Positions 30,757-44,981 of a stretch of DNA of 64,000 nucleotides are shown in pieces. Source of the DNA: Clavelina lepadiformis (taxonomy: Eukaryota > Chordata > Ascidiacea > Aplousobranchia > Clavelinidae); NCBI RefSeq assembly GCF_947623445.1, contig NC_135244.1, positions 21,762,860-21,826,859 of the forward strand. The letters run 5' to 3'. Position 1 is the stretch's first letter. The number at the start of each line of letters is the position of its first letter. Position numbers and translations under genes: made by a program. A model generated the notes under the pieces. The model was not told the DNA's origin and searched no databases. It saw nothing but the letters and a program-made list of their open reading frames with translations.

Positions 30757-33293
30757 ATGGTAAGAATGTTAATTAACAAAGAAAGATTGTTTCAAGTTTT
30801 ATTTCTCGCTGTTATTATTTTACTGGGTATCACCTTCACCTGCAATCGTGAGGTATCTACATATGAAAGAAATGAAGGTACTTTTTTACTGAATGCTATT
30901 CACAATTAACTTTGATTGGCGTTTTGTTTCAACTCACACGGTTTAACGTCTTTAATGACGTGACGTTAATATAGGACCTATATAACTTATACCTATAGGT
31001 CATGTAGCCTATACTTTGTCGTTTTCTCCAAATGAAGAATCGGATTTTGGAAATTAAATACTGGAAATCATTGATTTATCTGCAGGAGCATCTTCCCAAC
31101 GAGCTCCGTCAAATAATTTTCAATTCAAGAAATTAACAAAGAGAGACTCCGCGGAAGAGTCGTTAGAGACCATTTGGAACTATGTCTACCAACGACAGGT
31201 GAGAATCGGTTGCCAGAAATTTATTTGCAAATGAAAGTCTGACGAGTAATTAAAAAATTGCCGAAACACCTTCGAATTTGAACAGAACTATTTCTTTGCA
31301 CATACGTTGAGATGTGAATAAATGTTTCAATAAACGCGTGTTTGTTATGCATTTATCAGGTCACAGAAGTAGAATATTTTGCTCCATTTCAAATTATTAC
31401 AGCGGTTGTATAGCTCGCCATAAATGATAAACTTATTAATATGACTAATTTCTGTTAAATTTAAAACTGCTCCGTACAATGCCAACGCAAAGGAAGTAAT
31501 GAGAAAACTGGAAATGAATAGATTGCATCTGAATTGAAAATATATTTTTTAACGGTTATGTGTCATGTGTGATCGTTATGCATCAAGTTACTTTGCTACC
31601 AACAAAGGCTTTAGGAAACTCTTCATAAACCATAGAGGTCTGTGTCAAACAAAAGAAGCAATTTTAATTTAACACAAATAGGCGACAAGCGCTTACAAAA
31701 TGTGACCACAGATAGTTTCCAGCGTGACGATTAGGATACTCCAAGAGTCGACACGAGTTTACGTTTTGTATGATAAAAACTTATCAAACAATACATTACT
31801 GACAGGTTGGCTAACTTATCATACTGTACAGGATAACATAAATATAAACGTAATACGAATACACATATTGCAAGAATGAATATCATTTGGATGTACATGT
31901 TTTTAGTACAATTGTAAAGATCACGAATATCTCGGCGGCAGACTGCTGGATAGAGACGGAGCATACGATCTTTGTCTTGAAGACAAGTTTTGGCCGATCA
32001 AGAAGAACCCCGACAGTAAATGCACCATGTATTCGTTTGGCGTTGGGAATGACTTCACCTTTGATGACGAAATTGCAAACAAAGGCTGTGACGTTCACTC
32101 CTTTGACCCAAGTAAGCCAGGAATAGAGCCGGAAAGACAACTAAGATTGTCAGCTCTTCACTTACACATACTTATTATGTGCATGCATAAGGTATTAATT
32201 TGAGATGCAAGCATAATTGTTTCAACATTTTTGTCAAACGAATAACTTTCTGTAGCAACAAAGTTGAAAGATGGTTTTAAACGTGACAGTGGTGTCGTCT
32301 TCCATCTTTTGGGAGTTTCCAATGAAGACAACGACAAGGACAGCAATGGTTGGAAGATGCGCACAATAAGTGAGTTACACAGCCATACAGAGCATATTTA
32401 CTTGAAAAATATGTCTCAGTCAAGCCTAGAACATATTTGAAACTTAAAAATTTACCCTATAAAGAAAATTTAAAAAAAAAAAAACTGATCGTACTTACTT
32501 GAAAAATAAGGGAAGTTACCGGCAAACAACAATTCTTTCTCTTTATAGGAACTATCAAAAAAGAGCTTGGGCACAGTTACAGGATTATAGATTACCTCAA
32601 AGTGGACACAGACGCACCTGATGGTGGAGGGTTTGAAGATATGGTAATATTTTTATTGTATTGTAGATATTTAACCATGTTTTATGAAAACAACTACTAA
32701 ACTACTGGGTTTTATATACCATGAGCCATAACCGAAGCATAAGTCATGAAATATCCTTTGTGTTGCTGTGTTGGATATTTCATGACAAATGTTACATGAC
32801 ACCAAAGAGAGTTTTCAAAAATCTTTTTGTTTAAAGGTTTATTGTTGAAAAACATCTATAGCAACGCATTATTCAGTTTAATCTAAATATTTCTTAGTTT
32901 CTTTATTTTTGTAGTTCTATAATAGTTATTGGTTTTAATGAAGTACCGCTCAACGTGTGCCATGTATTTATGTCATAGGTCATGGAAGAAATGCTGGAGA
33001 CAGGGCTGTACAAATGCATCCGTCAATTTGCGATGGAGATTCATATGCCCGGACCTCTAACGAATCCAAAATGGCTTGATCGATGCCAGCGGCTTTACAA
33101 TCAGCTAACGTCTTTATATGACGTTGGTTACAGGATATACAACACGACAGACAATGTTAGAGCGACCCGGATTGTACTCAAAGACCCATCTTACTCACAG
33201 GCTGAGGCAAAGCCCAGAATGCTTAAGGGTGGTTCATTAATTTTATGGGAGGTAGCGATGGTGAACCTGAACCCAGGAAAATGTGACTTTTAG
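30757..33293 (+). CDS. METTL24-like methyltransferase, copy A (320 aa, 6 exons)
   Basis: Exons: 30757-30877, 31086-31198, 31907-32111, 32256-32369, 32549-32643 and 32979-33293; phases match. Residues 12-30 are a hydrophobic signal anchor (QVLFLAVIILLGITFTC), so the protein likely enters the secretory pathway. A WNYVYQRQ motif is followed at about 79-147 by the segment typical of METTL24-type proteins: a Cys, a GG, DGAYDLCLED, then YSFGVGNDFTFDDE and the acidic end of the next strand, SFDP. This corresponds to the SAM-binding part of a Rossmann methyltransferase fold. Further landmarks are DYLKVDTDAP (post-I region), CIRQFAMEIH and LWEV near the end. The substrate of the family is not known to me. 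This copy differs most from B and C in the last exon (for example ATRIVLKD). Confidence 0.87.
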
Positions 33294-33309
33294 TTGCCCA
33301 CCCCCGAGC

Positions 33310-33315
33310 AATAAA
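33310..33315 (+). terminator. Poly(A) signal, METTL24-like copy A
   Basis: AATAAA lies 17 bases after the stop. The same motif at nearly the same distance follows the other two copies, so it is probably functional and gives a very short 3' untranslated region. Confidence 0.75.
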
Positions 33316-36314
33316 CCCACATTATACCGCTTCCGGGTTTGAACAAACACTTTAGACAAGTCAACAACTGTCACTTTGTAGGATGAGACAAACGTATTTT
33401 TAATTAGCGCATTTGGGTGTTTATTTGTCATTTAACTGTTAAATGTTATGAAGTTTACCCACTATTTTGAAAGCTGCTGTAGACAGTTGCCGAGATAGTT
33501 TTTTGCTAAAACGCGACTGTGTAGAAATTTCTGCTTTGATGATTGAACGTTGACTGTTATACAACCAAGGTTGCCATTGTAGGCCAACGTGTCATAGCCT
33601 GGGATTTTTCTTTTACACCAGACGGTGCTTAAAAGGAATTTATGAAATCATCATAACAAACTTATTTAAATTTGTTGTTACTATGAAATAAAATGAACTA
33701 AAATAAAATAGTATAAAATATAATAAAAATTATAAATTTGGTGCTGGTGTCGAAAAACTTTAATCGATTTGTTTGGCAACAGGTCAACGCTTCGACGTTG
33801 TTTCTGGTAAAATACCTATTTGTGGTGAGCAGAAGAGCGTTTTGTCCAGAAAAATTGTTAATTTTAAGTGCAATGCTGCCTACAAATGCTATTATAACCG
33901 CAGGAACAATATATTTAATTACATAAAAACTAAAAAAGTTTGCATTTAAAATTACCTAATGAAATGTCTATAAAGATGGTAATGATGACGTATTGATTTT
34001 TGATAACATCAATGCTATCAGCTTTAATAATAATTTGTCAGCAACAAGTGTTAATTTACAACATTATAAATATTGTGTTGTTTGGGGTTCTTGCTCGTCT
34101 CACTACTTTCTCTTGCTGATTGGCGCCCACTCCTGGCTATCTTCAAACATCTTCCTGTCTTTCGAATAAGACCGTAGGAAGTGCCGTGGTTATCACCCAT
34201 CCATCCAGTTATACCAAAGTGTCAGAAGTTGCTTAATTTTCGAGGTCGGACGTGATCGGTTTTACTCAGCCTTGTGTATTCGTTGGCTAGTTGCTGCATC
34301 GAATTGTTTACCCTCCCGAATGAAATGAAATACAAATGAAATTTTAACCGCAGGAAGAATATATTTAATTACATGAAAACCAATTCTAAAATCTGTCATA
34401 TAGATAGATAGATAATACATTTACTAGCACAAATTGAAGCTTTAAGGCTTATGCCGGTCTTTGTGTAAGCAGAGTCCCACTTATAAGTTAGCACAAGGCT
34501 CCAATTTGCCGGTTTATTTACTCAGCATGTTATAGCTTCAACAATAATTAATATGCGAGTGCCCAGCGAAATAAATCTCAACTTAAAAAAAATGCTTGAA
34601 AACCCTTCAAACCCTCAAAAATTCTTGAAGCGCTTCTTGAATTTTATTAGATGTCTAAAACGGCTTAATAAATGCTGTTGAATTCTATTTAATTTGTGCT
34701 CTGTCGCCGCACGTGTCCGTTTTATTAAAGACCTTCATTGCTGGCAATCTCCTTTGCAGCATAACTGCAACAATTTATATCACTTATACTTTTAAAAGTT
34801 AATTATTAAATACAGTTAAACCAGTATGGAACCAGTATGGTCTATCAAAGGAACTTTTATAGCGTTCTTGTTTGTATGCTCGGTAAAACGGAAACTCAAA
34901 GTTTTCATTTAACTGGGAAAGGTTCGCGATTTGCTTTCTGGGGTTTTCTGAACAACTGGAACAAAACAATGGCCTTGCTTAGGAACAATCAATCAAGGTG
35001 GTCAAGGTGTCAACTCTCTTGGTAAAGACAACTAGTTTTGATATGATTTGAAAATAACAGTTTGCAGTAATTTTATTTCAATGATCAATGTCCAAATAAG
35101 TAAGTAATGTAACGCGATAAGTTACTTGGTAGCTTGTAGTTTTAACTTTTTAGCATATCACGTGGTGTAAACAGCATAAAACCTATTGCAATTAAATTTA
35201 AATTTATCAGCCATAACATCCATGGTTATAATTTCTTGACTTACGCGCTTATATTTATATATACTTGAACGTTTTTCTGTTGATATCTTTCTTCGGAAAA
35301 AGAAAAGTTTTGTTTTTGTGAGTTTTGCTTGCAATGTTTCGATTCTTGAGAATAGCAGTAACATCGTTATAACATAACATAACGAACAACATAAAATCGT
35401 TCAGCACGGCAGCTAAGCCACAATTTTAGACGCACTACATCATTTTACGACTCAATAATGAACGATGCTATGACTGTCATCACGATTCAGCTTCCTGCTT
35501 TTACATCTAACCGATGACAACATACCGTAGCAGCTGGCTCCTAACTAAATTGGCTGGCCGTGTAGATAGCCATAGATTTGCGGTTTTACTGTTTCCAGCA
35601 ACTCTATAAAGGTCAGACGAACTATCGATTACAAAGTTTCACTAAAGACGTTAGCATTTCAATAAAGAATCGTCAGATACAGTTTGAACAGGAATCAAAC
35701 TTTTTCTACACAGGTTTTAAGTTTGTTAGTTTTTATCTTATAATGCTAACTTTTGCCGCTGAGCGAGAGCGTAAACTTTCAATCTTAACGGTTGGCATCG
35801 TAACTTTCGCTCCGCACAGTTAATGGCAAAAAATTAACAATATAGCCTATGTAGGCAGGTAGATAAATTACCCGAAACATTCCGAAATAGTTGATAAGTT
35901 TTTGACTTGTAGCTTTATTTTGATTTTCTTTCTAAAAGAGTTACCAGCCTGAAATATGTCGGTTGGACGTGGCCACAATACGGAAAGATAGCTCATGCAG
36001 ACAGTGTAGCTGGAGCTATGCACGACATGAAAGATTAATGAGAACGTTGCTGGGAAAAACGAATGTCACGAAAAGTACGGAAGTACCGGCTTATAACTTG
36101 CCTTAATTGAAATGAATGCGACACGTTTAATTCATATCCCTGTGACAACAAAAAGTGAAGTTTTTACAATAAACTTTGAGCTGAAACAAGACACTTGAGA
36201 TGACATTCTGCCAAAATTACAGCTGTGTAGATCCCCTTAGGTCATAGTTTTATTCCAACCGCTATTTAAGCGGGTTTTTAATCAAACAACGTTTTAAACC
36301 TGTTTATCTAAGCC

Positions 36315-36804
36315 AGGGGTGTCAAGCTCAATCCCAACAGGGGCCAAAACTCACAATTTATTTAACGCCGCGGGCCGTAAGGATAAAACTTGATTAAACA
36401 TTTTGTGACACGAGTACATGAATTGGAAAAGGCAGCGAAACTGTACCAAATTTTTGATGTTTTTGACGATTTTTGACTGGGCTATTTTTGATTATTCTTC
36501 TCTTACATCATTATGTTTCATTCATCTCCTTGCAAAAGCAATAAAGAATTAACAAACAATAAAGAAAAAAGCATCCCAGATTACAAGCGTTAGAATAAAT
36601 CGATTGATTCTATCGTATGATGGGGCAACTGCTGTGCTGCTGTATTGTGCGATGTGTTATAATCTTGTTTCTTGCTTGAAAAAAGTAAGTTATACTGCAC
36701 AATGATCTCGTGGGCCGGAAGTAGTTCAATGTTTAAAATAAATAATTTTGCGGGCAAAGTTTTATTGTAAAGCGGGCCGGGAGTTTGACACATATGATCT
36801 AAAT
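36315..36804. mobile_element. hAT-like MITE private to tandem unit 2
   Basis: This 490-bp insertion starts (C)AGGGGTGTCAAGCTC and ends near GTTTGACACATATG. It is GC-richer than its surroundings, with GGGCCG words. An 8-bp direct duplication TCTAAGCC flanks it (36307-36314 and 36805-36812). The same site is uninterrupted in units 1 (near 29440) and 3 (near 43790), which proves insertion after the units separated. It has no coding capacity. Confidence 0.8.
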
Positions 36805-38109
36805 TCTAAGCCATCTATCTATCTATTGATACGGGTTAAATTTTAAGGCCCGCATGCAACAGCAACATTGAATATATTCTTGTTTTTATTTCATTTCATA
36901 TTTTTGATTGGTATTTATCCGAGCGTCAAGGCCTGTTTTGATTTGGGAACAGTCGTCGTCGTAAACTACGACGAAAATACACAGCGTAGATACAAAGGAT
37001 GGCTTCGTCCCAGTGAATGAATGGTTTTATTTTTTCAAAAGGTTTTTTCAAAATATAAAGGAATACCGTTTTATTTGTTCAATGCGGACGTTTGAAATAG
37101 GATACGTCTCCAAATTCGAACGTTGTGGTTTATAATTTCTGAGGCTCTTTTCGTTTCTGTTAGCTGGTATAGCAAAAGGTTTATTTGAAATACGTGAATT
37201 TTGCCGGATTAAATATGTCAATTTTGACTTGTGAAACACCAAAGTTGATTGAGCAGCATCACGTGAGCATAATTACGGTGTTGAGAAAATTAATTTTAAT
37301 TGCAATGTTGCGCAGCACAAAATAAGAAAACTATGGATTTTTAGATTAGATTAATTAGAGAATTAATTAGAGAAAAACGAATAAACTAGAGACAATTTAG
37401 AGCAAATTAGAAGAAATTTGAGGAGCAAATTAGTGAAAAAGCGAATGACTGTTTAAATTAATGACGCTGTATTCTTGCTATTAGCTTGATATATTTGTAA
37501 GAATGATTGGAAATCAAATTAATGCGGCAGTTTCATATCAAGCTTGGGCTGAAAACAAACCTTTCTAACCTGTGTGGTTTCCTTATGTGTTCGCTTTTAA
37601 ATTCCTGACGCAAGAAGCGCTAAATAATTTACTTGTTGTATTTCCTTTTCTGAAACGACTACAAAAATTGTTTTTGAAAACGACGGTGTCCGGTTGAAGC
37701 TCGGACAAAGGACGTTATCTCTATAAAACTACAGTCCATCGGTTGTTACGCATGAGTGCACTTATCTTGTAAAAGGACAAAGCTGATGCGAAGCTCTCGA
37801 TCTTTAACCTTATTGTCATGCTTCAACGCAAATATTTATTCTTTTACTTGAGACGTTGATAGAACTATTCCACCAATGAAAGCATTTTAGACGTTTTTTT
37901 TTAAATTCACGATAGACCCGTTAAACTTTTATCTTCTCGTTCAAGGCCGGCACAGAAACTCATTAATTTCGAGGTAAAACGACTTAAAGTGCAAGAATAA
38001 GACGATTTATTTTTATTATATTCTGTCCGAAATGCAAAGTTATTTCTGGTTAAGATACAGAGCTGGAATTTGGTGTTTTGCTGCTGGTAGCTGCTAGGTC
38101 GTATTAAGA

Positions 38110-40444
38110 ATGGTAATTAGCAAAGAAAGATTGTGTCAAGTTTTATTTCTCGCTGTTATTATTTTACTGGGTATCACCTTCACCTGCAATCGTGAGGTAT
38201 CTATGTATGAAAGAAATGAAGGTACTTTTTTGCTGAATACTTTTCACAATTAACCTTGATTGGCGTTTTTTTGAACTCACACGGTTTAAAGTCTTTAATA
38301 TACGTCATGTAGCCTATACTTTATCGTTTTTGCCGAATGAAGAAACGAAATCTAGAAATTAAATAGTCATTTATTTATCTGCAGGAGCATTCCCCCAACG
38401 GACTCCGTCAAATATTTTTCAATTCAAGAAATTAACAAAGAAAGACTCGGCGGAAGAATCGTTAGAGACCATTTGGAACTATGTTTACCAACGGCAGGTG
38501 TGAATCGGTAGCCAGAAATTTGTTTGCAAATGAAAGTCTGACGAGTAATTTAGCAATTACAGCAGATGTTGTATAACACGCCATAAATGATAAATGTATT
38601 AATATGACTAATTTCTGTTAAAATTAAAACTGCACCGTACAATGCCAGCGCAAAGGAAGTAATGAGAAAACTGGAAATGAATAGATTGCATTTGAATTGA
38701 AAATATATTTTTTTACGGTTATGTGTCATGTGTGATCGTTATGAATCAAGTTACTTTGCTACCAACAACGGCTTTAGGAAACTCTTCATAAACCATAAAG
38801 GTTTGTGTCATGTAAAAGAAGCAATTTTAATTTCAACACAAATAGGCGACAGGCGCTTACAAAATGTGACCACAGATAGCTTCCCTTCCAGCGTGACTAT
38901 CAGGATAACCCTAGGGTCAACAAGAGTTTATGTTTTCTATGATGAAAACTTATCAAACAATACATTACTGATAGGTTGGCTAACTTATCATACTGTACAG
39001 GATAACATAAATATAAACGTAATACGAATACACATATTGCAAAAATGAATATCATTTGGATGTACATGTTTTTAGTACAATTGTAAAGATCACGAATATC
39101 TCGGCGGCAGAGCGCTGGATAGAGACGGAGCATACGATCTTTGTCTTGAAGACAAGTTTTGGCCGATCAAGAAGATCCCCGACAGTAAATGCATCATGTA
39201 TTCGTTTGGAGTTGGGAATGACTTTACCTTTGATGATGAAATTGCAAACAAAGGCTGTGACGTTCACTCCTTTGACCCAAGTAAGACAGGAATAGAGCCG
39301 GAAAGACAACTAAGATTGTCAACGTTTCACTTATACATAACTACTATGTATCAGGTATTAATTTGTAATGCAAGCATAATTGTTTCAACGTATTTGTCAA
39401 ACGAATATCTTTCTGTAGCAATGAAGTTGGAAGATGGTTTTAAACGTGACAGTGGTGTCGTCTTCCATCTTTTGGGAGTTTCCAATGAAGACAACGACAA
39501 GGACAGCAATGGTTGGAAGATGCGCACAATAAGTGAGTTACACAATCATAGAAAACATATTTACTTGAACAAATGTTTCAGTCAAGCCTAGCCATATTTA
39601 AAACTTAAAAATTTACCCTATAAAGAAAATTTGTTAAAAAATAAAAACTGATCCTATATTTACTTGAAAAATAACGGGAAATTGTCGGCAAACAACAATT
39701 CTTTCTCTTTATAGGAACTATCAAAAAAGAGCTTGGCCACAGTGACCGGATTATAGATTACCTCAAAGTGGACACAGACGCACCTGGTGGTGGAGGGTTT
39801 GAAGATATGGTAATATTTTGATTGTATTGTAGATATATTTAACCATGTTCCATGAAAATAACTACTAAACTACTGGGTTTTATATACCATGAGCCATAAC
39901 CGAAGCCTTTGTGTTGTTGTGTTGGATATTTCATGACAAATGTTACATGACACCAAAGAGAGTTTTCAAAAATCTTTTTGTTGAAAGGTGTATTGATGAA
40001 AAACATCTTAAACAATGCATTATTCAGTTTAATCTAAAGATTTCTTAGTTTCTTTATTTTGGTTGTTCTATGATAGCTATTGATTTTAATGAAGTACCGT
40101 TTAACGTGTGCCATGTATTTATGTCATAGGTCATGGAAGAAATGCTGGAGACAGGACTGTACAAATGCATCCGTCAATTTGCGATGGAGATTCATTTGAT
40201 CGGACCTCTAACGAATCCAACATTGCTTGATCGATGCCAGAGGCTTTATAACCAGTTAACGTCGTTATACGACGTTGGTTACAGGATATACAACACGACA
40301 GACAATGTTAGAGCGATCCGGTTTATAAACAAGGATCCTTCTTACTCACAGGCTAAATCAAAACCCGGAATGCTTCGAGGTGGTGCAGCAATTTTATGGG
40401 AGGTAGCGATGGTGAACCTGAATCCCGAGAAATGTGACTTTTAG
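38110..40444 (+). CDS. METTL24-like methyltransferase, copy B (317 aa, 6 exons)
   Basis: Exons: 38110-38221, 38385-38497, 39076-39280, 39419-39532, 39715-39809 and 40130-40444; total 318 codons with the stop. The architecture is the same as copy A, but the N-terminus is three residues shorter (MVISKERLCQ). All splice sites and the frame are intact. Private changes include IPDSKCIMYSF next to the SAM motif, where A and C have NPDSKCTMYSF. In the last exon B and C share AIRF and AKSKPGML against A, so the relationship differs between exons. AATAAA follows at 40461. Confidence 0.87.
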
Positions 40445-40460
40445 TTGCCTACCCCAGAGC

Positions 40461-40466
40461 AATAAA
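40461..40466 (+). terminator. Poly(A) signal, METTL24-like copy B
   Basis: AATAAA lies 17 bases after the stop codon, as in copies A and C. Confidence 0.75.
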
Positions 40467-43400
40467 CCCACATTATACCGCTTTCGGGTTTGAACAAACA
40501 CTTTAGACAAGTCAACAATTGTTTCGCTGTAGAATGGGACAAACGTGTTTTTAACAAACGCTTTTGAGTGTTTATTGGTAATTTAACTGATAAACATTAT
40601 GAAGTTTACCCACTAATTTGAAAGCTGCTGTATAGACGGTTGCCGAGGTCACTTATAGTTTCCTGCTAAAACGGGGCTGTGTAGAAATTTCTGTTGTGAT
40701 GATTGAACGTGACTGTTATACAACCAAAGTTGCCATTGTAGGCCAACGTGTCATAGCCTGGGATTTTTCTCTCACACCGGACGGTGCTTAAAAGGGATTT
40801 ATTAAATCATCATAACACACTTATTTAAATTTGCTGTTACTATAAAATATAGTAAAATAAAATAGTATAAAATATAATAAAAACTATAAATTTGGTGCTG
40901 GTGCCGAAGAACTTTAAATCGATTTGTCTGGCAACAGGTCAACGCTTCGACGTTGTTTCTGGTAAAATACCTTTTTGTGGTGAGCAGCAGAGCGCTTTGT
41001 CAAGAAAATTGTTAACTTTAAGTGCAATGCTGCCTACAAATGCTATTATAATCGCAGCAACAATATATTTAATTACACAAAAACCAAAAAATTTTGCATT
41101 TAAAATTACCTTATTAAATGTCTATAAAGATGGGAATGACGTCGATTTAAGTTTTGATAACATCAATGCTGTCAGCTTTAATAATAATTTGTCAGCAACA
41201 AGTGTTAATTTACAACATTATAAATATTGTGTTGTTTGGGACTCTTGCTCGTCTCACTACTTTTCTTGCTGACTGGCGCCCACTCCTGGCTACTTTCAAA
41301 CATCTTCCTATCTTTCGAATAAGAGTAGGAAGTGTCGTGGTTATCACCCACCCATCCAATTATACCAAAGTGTCAAAAGTTGCTTAAACTCCGAGGTCGA
41401 ACGAGATCGGTTTTACTCAACCTTGTGTATTCGTTTGCTAGTTGTTAATTAATGCGTCTTTGCATAAAGGTGACGCAACATTGCGTCCAGGCGCGATTGT
41501 TCTCGAACAGAATCATTTTATCAAAGCAAACGAGGAACAAATTATATGACGACAACATTTAAAAAGAAAAGAAATGAACCGTTGTAAAGAAACACAACGA
41601 ATGAATGAAAGTTGTGACTTTTTATTTTGACTTTCCGATTTTGACAGCCAGAGGAGGCAGTTGATGTAATATACCAGTCTGTGTATTATTTTATTACGCA
41701 ACAAATCAAGAAATATACGGGATTTATTAATTCTAAAATCTGTCATATAGATAATATCTTCACTAGCACAAATACAAGCTTGAAAGTTTATACCGGTCTT
41801 TGTATAGACAGAGTCCCACTTATAATTTAACACAAGGCTCCAATTTGCCGGTTTATTTACTCAGCATGTTATTGCTTCAACAATAATTAATAAGCGAGTG
41901 TCCAGCGAAAGAAATCTCAGCTTAACTTACGTTTAAATCTTTTGTATGTGCTGCATCGACCGAAAGCGATTCAAGGAAAAACTCGCGGATGCGATCAACT
42001 GATGCGGATTCACTTATTCATTCATTGATTCATTCACTTATTACGCACTCGTTTAAACAAAATGCTTGAAAACCCTTCAAACCCTCAAAAATTCTTGAAG
42101 CGCTTCTTGAATTTTGTTAGATGTCTATAACGGCTTAATAAATGCTGTTGAATTCTATTTAGTTTGTGCTATGTCGCCGCACGTGTCCGTTTTATTAAAG
42201 ACCTTCATTGCAGGCAATATCCTTTGCAGCATAACTGCAACAATTTATATCACTTATACTTTTAAAAGTTAATTATTAAATACAGTTAAACCAGTATGGA
42301 ACCAGTATGGTCTATTAAAGGAACATTTATAGCGTTCTTGTTTGTATGCTCGGTAAAACGGAAACTCAAAGTCTTCCTTTAACTGGGAAAGGTTCGCGCC
42401 TTGCTTTCTGGGGTTTTCTGAGCAACTGGAACAAAACAATGGCCTTGCTTAGGAACAATAAATCAAGGTGGTCAAGGTATCAACTCTCTTGGTCAATACA
42501 ACTGGTGTTGATATGATTTGAAAGTAACAGTTTTGCAGTAATTTTATTTCAATCATCAATGTCCAAATAAGTAAGTAATGTAACGCGATAAGTTACTTGG
42601 TAGCTTGTAGTTTCAACTTTTTAGCATATCACGTAGTGTAAACAACATAAAACCTATTGCAATTAAATTTAAATTTATCAGCCATAACATCCTTGGTTAT
42701 AATTTCTTGACCTACGAGCTTATATTTATATATACTTGAACGTTTTTCTGTTGATATCTTTCTTCTGAAAAAGAAAAGTTTTGTTTTTGTGAGTTTTGCT
42801 TGCAATGTTTCGATTCTTGAGAATAGCAGTAACATCGTTATAACATAACATAACATAACGAACAACATAAAATCGTTCAGCACGGCAGCTAAGCCACAAT
42901 TTTAGACGCACTACATCATTTTACGACTCAATAATGAACATGCTATGACTGTCATCACGATTTGGATTCCTGCTTTCTCATCTAACCGATGGAAACATAT
43001 CGCTGCGGCTGGCTCCTAACTAAACTGGCTGGCCGTGTAGATGGCCAAATATTTGCCGTTTTACGGTTTCCAGCACCTCTATAAAGGTCAGACGAACTAT
43101 CGATTACAAAGTTTCACTAAAGACGTTACCATTTCAATAAAGAATCGTCAGATACAATTTGAACAAGAATCAAATTATTTCTACACAGGTTTTAAGTTTG
43201 TTAGTTTTTATCTTATAATGCTAACTTTTGCCGCTGAGCGAGAGCGTAAACTTTCAATCTTAACGGTTGGCATCGTAACTTTCGCTCCGCACAGTTAATG
43301 GCGTAAATAACAATATAGCCTATGTAGGTAGGTAGATAAATTACCCGAAACGTTCCGAAATAGTTGATAAGTTTTTGGCTTGTAGCTTTAATTTGTATTT

Positions 43401-44981
43401 CCTTCTATAAGAGTTAGCAGCCCAAAATATGTCGTTTGGATGTGGTTACCATGCGGATAGATAGCTCATGCAGATAGTGCAGCTGGTGCTATGCACGACA
43501 TGAAAAATTAATGAGAGAAACGTTGCTGGGAAAAACAAATGTCACGAAAAGTACGGAAGTACCGGCTTATGACTTGCCTAAATCAAAATGGATGCAACAC
43601 GTTTAATTCAAATCCTTGTGACAACAAAAAGTGCGGTTTTTACAATAAACTTCGAGCCGAAATAAGACACTTGAGATGACATTCTGCCAAAAATACAGCT
43701 GTTTGGCGTCCCCGTAGGTCATAGTTTTATTCCAACCGCTATTTAAGCGGGTTTTTAATCAAACAACGCTTTAAACCTGTTGACCTAAGCCATCTATCTA
43801 TCTATTGATACGTGTTCAATTTGGACGGCACACAACATCAACATCGAATATATTCTTGTTTTCACTTCGTTTCATACTTTTGATCGGGATTTAACCGAGC
43901 GTCAAGGTCTGTTTTGATTAACATTACTTTCTACGTGAACAGTCGTCGTCGTAAACTACGGCGAAAAAAACACAGCGTAGATACAAGAGATGGCTACAAC
44001 CCAGTGAATGAATGGTTTTGTATGGCAACGTTTTTTCAAAATATAAAGGCATATCGGTTTTCCGTTCAATGCGGACGTTTGAAATAGGATACGTCTCCAA
44101 ATTCGAAAGTTGTGGTTTATAATTTCTAAGGCTCTTTTCGTTTCTGCTTGTGGGAATAGCTAAAGGTTTATTGGAAATACGTGAATTTTGCCGCCTTAAA
44201 CATGTCAATTTTGACTTGTGAAAAGCCAAGGATGTGTGTACAGCACCACGTGAGCATAATTACGGCGTTGAGAAAATTTATTTTAATTGCTGTGTTGCGC
44301 AGGACAGATTAAAGAAATTTAGGGATTTAGAGAAAAACGAGAAAACTAGAGACAAGTTAGAATAAATTAGAAGAAATTAGAGAAACAAATTAGAGAAAAA
44401 GCGAATGGCAGTTGAAATTGATGACGATGTATTCTAGCTATTAGCTTGATATATTTGTAAGAATGATTGGAAATCAAATTAATGAGGCATTTTTATATCA
44501 AGATTAGGCTGAAAACAAAAACGTTGATACGATGGTATATCAATGATATACGAGGATGTTCGGTTGATGCTCGGACAAACGACCTCATCTCTGTTAAACT
44601 ACAGTCCATCGGTTGTTACGGATGAGTGCACTTATATTGTAAAAAGACGAAGCTGACGTGAAGCTCTCGAACTTTAACCCTATTGTCATACTTCAACGCA
44701 AACATATTTTCTTTTACTTGAGACGTTGATAGAACTATCTCAACAATGAACGCTTTTTAGACGTTTTTTTTTTTAAATTCACTGTAGACCCGTTAAACTT
44801 TTTCCTTCTCGTTCAAGGCCGACGCAGGAATTCATTAATTTCGAGGTAAAACGACTTAAAGTGCAAGAATAAGACGGTTTATTTTGATTACATTCTGTCC
44901 GAAATGCAAAGTTATTTCTTGTTAAGGTACAGAACTGGGATTTGGTGTTTTGCTGTGGGTAGCTGCTAGTTCGTAGTAAGA

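Larger units (their letters stand above)
28639..35262 (+). repeat. Tandem unit 1 (6.6 kb) with METTL24-like gene A
   Basis: This is the first of three head-to-tail units that each begin near CTTRAACGTTTTTCTGT and end near TTATATTTATATATA. Homology covers upstream flank, all exons and introns, and downstream flank. Unit 1 lacks about 250 bases found near the left end of units 2 and 3. Beyond the gene I see no other coding sequence in the unit. Confidence 0.9.
35263..42734 (+). repeat. Tandem unit 2 (7.5 kb) with METTL24-like gene B
   Basis: This second unit is continuous with units 1 and 3. It is longer because of a private MITE at 36315-36804 and extra sequence near 41440-41740 and 41930-42060. 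Within intron 2 it lacks roughly 130 bases that units 1 and 3 share. Confidence 0.9.
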
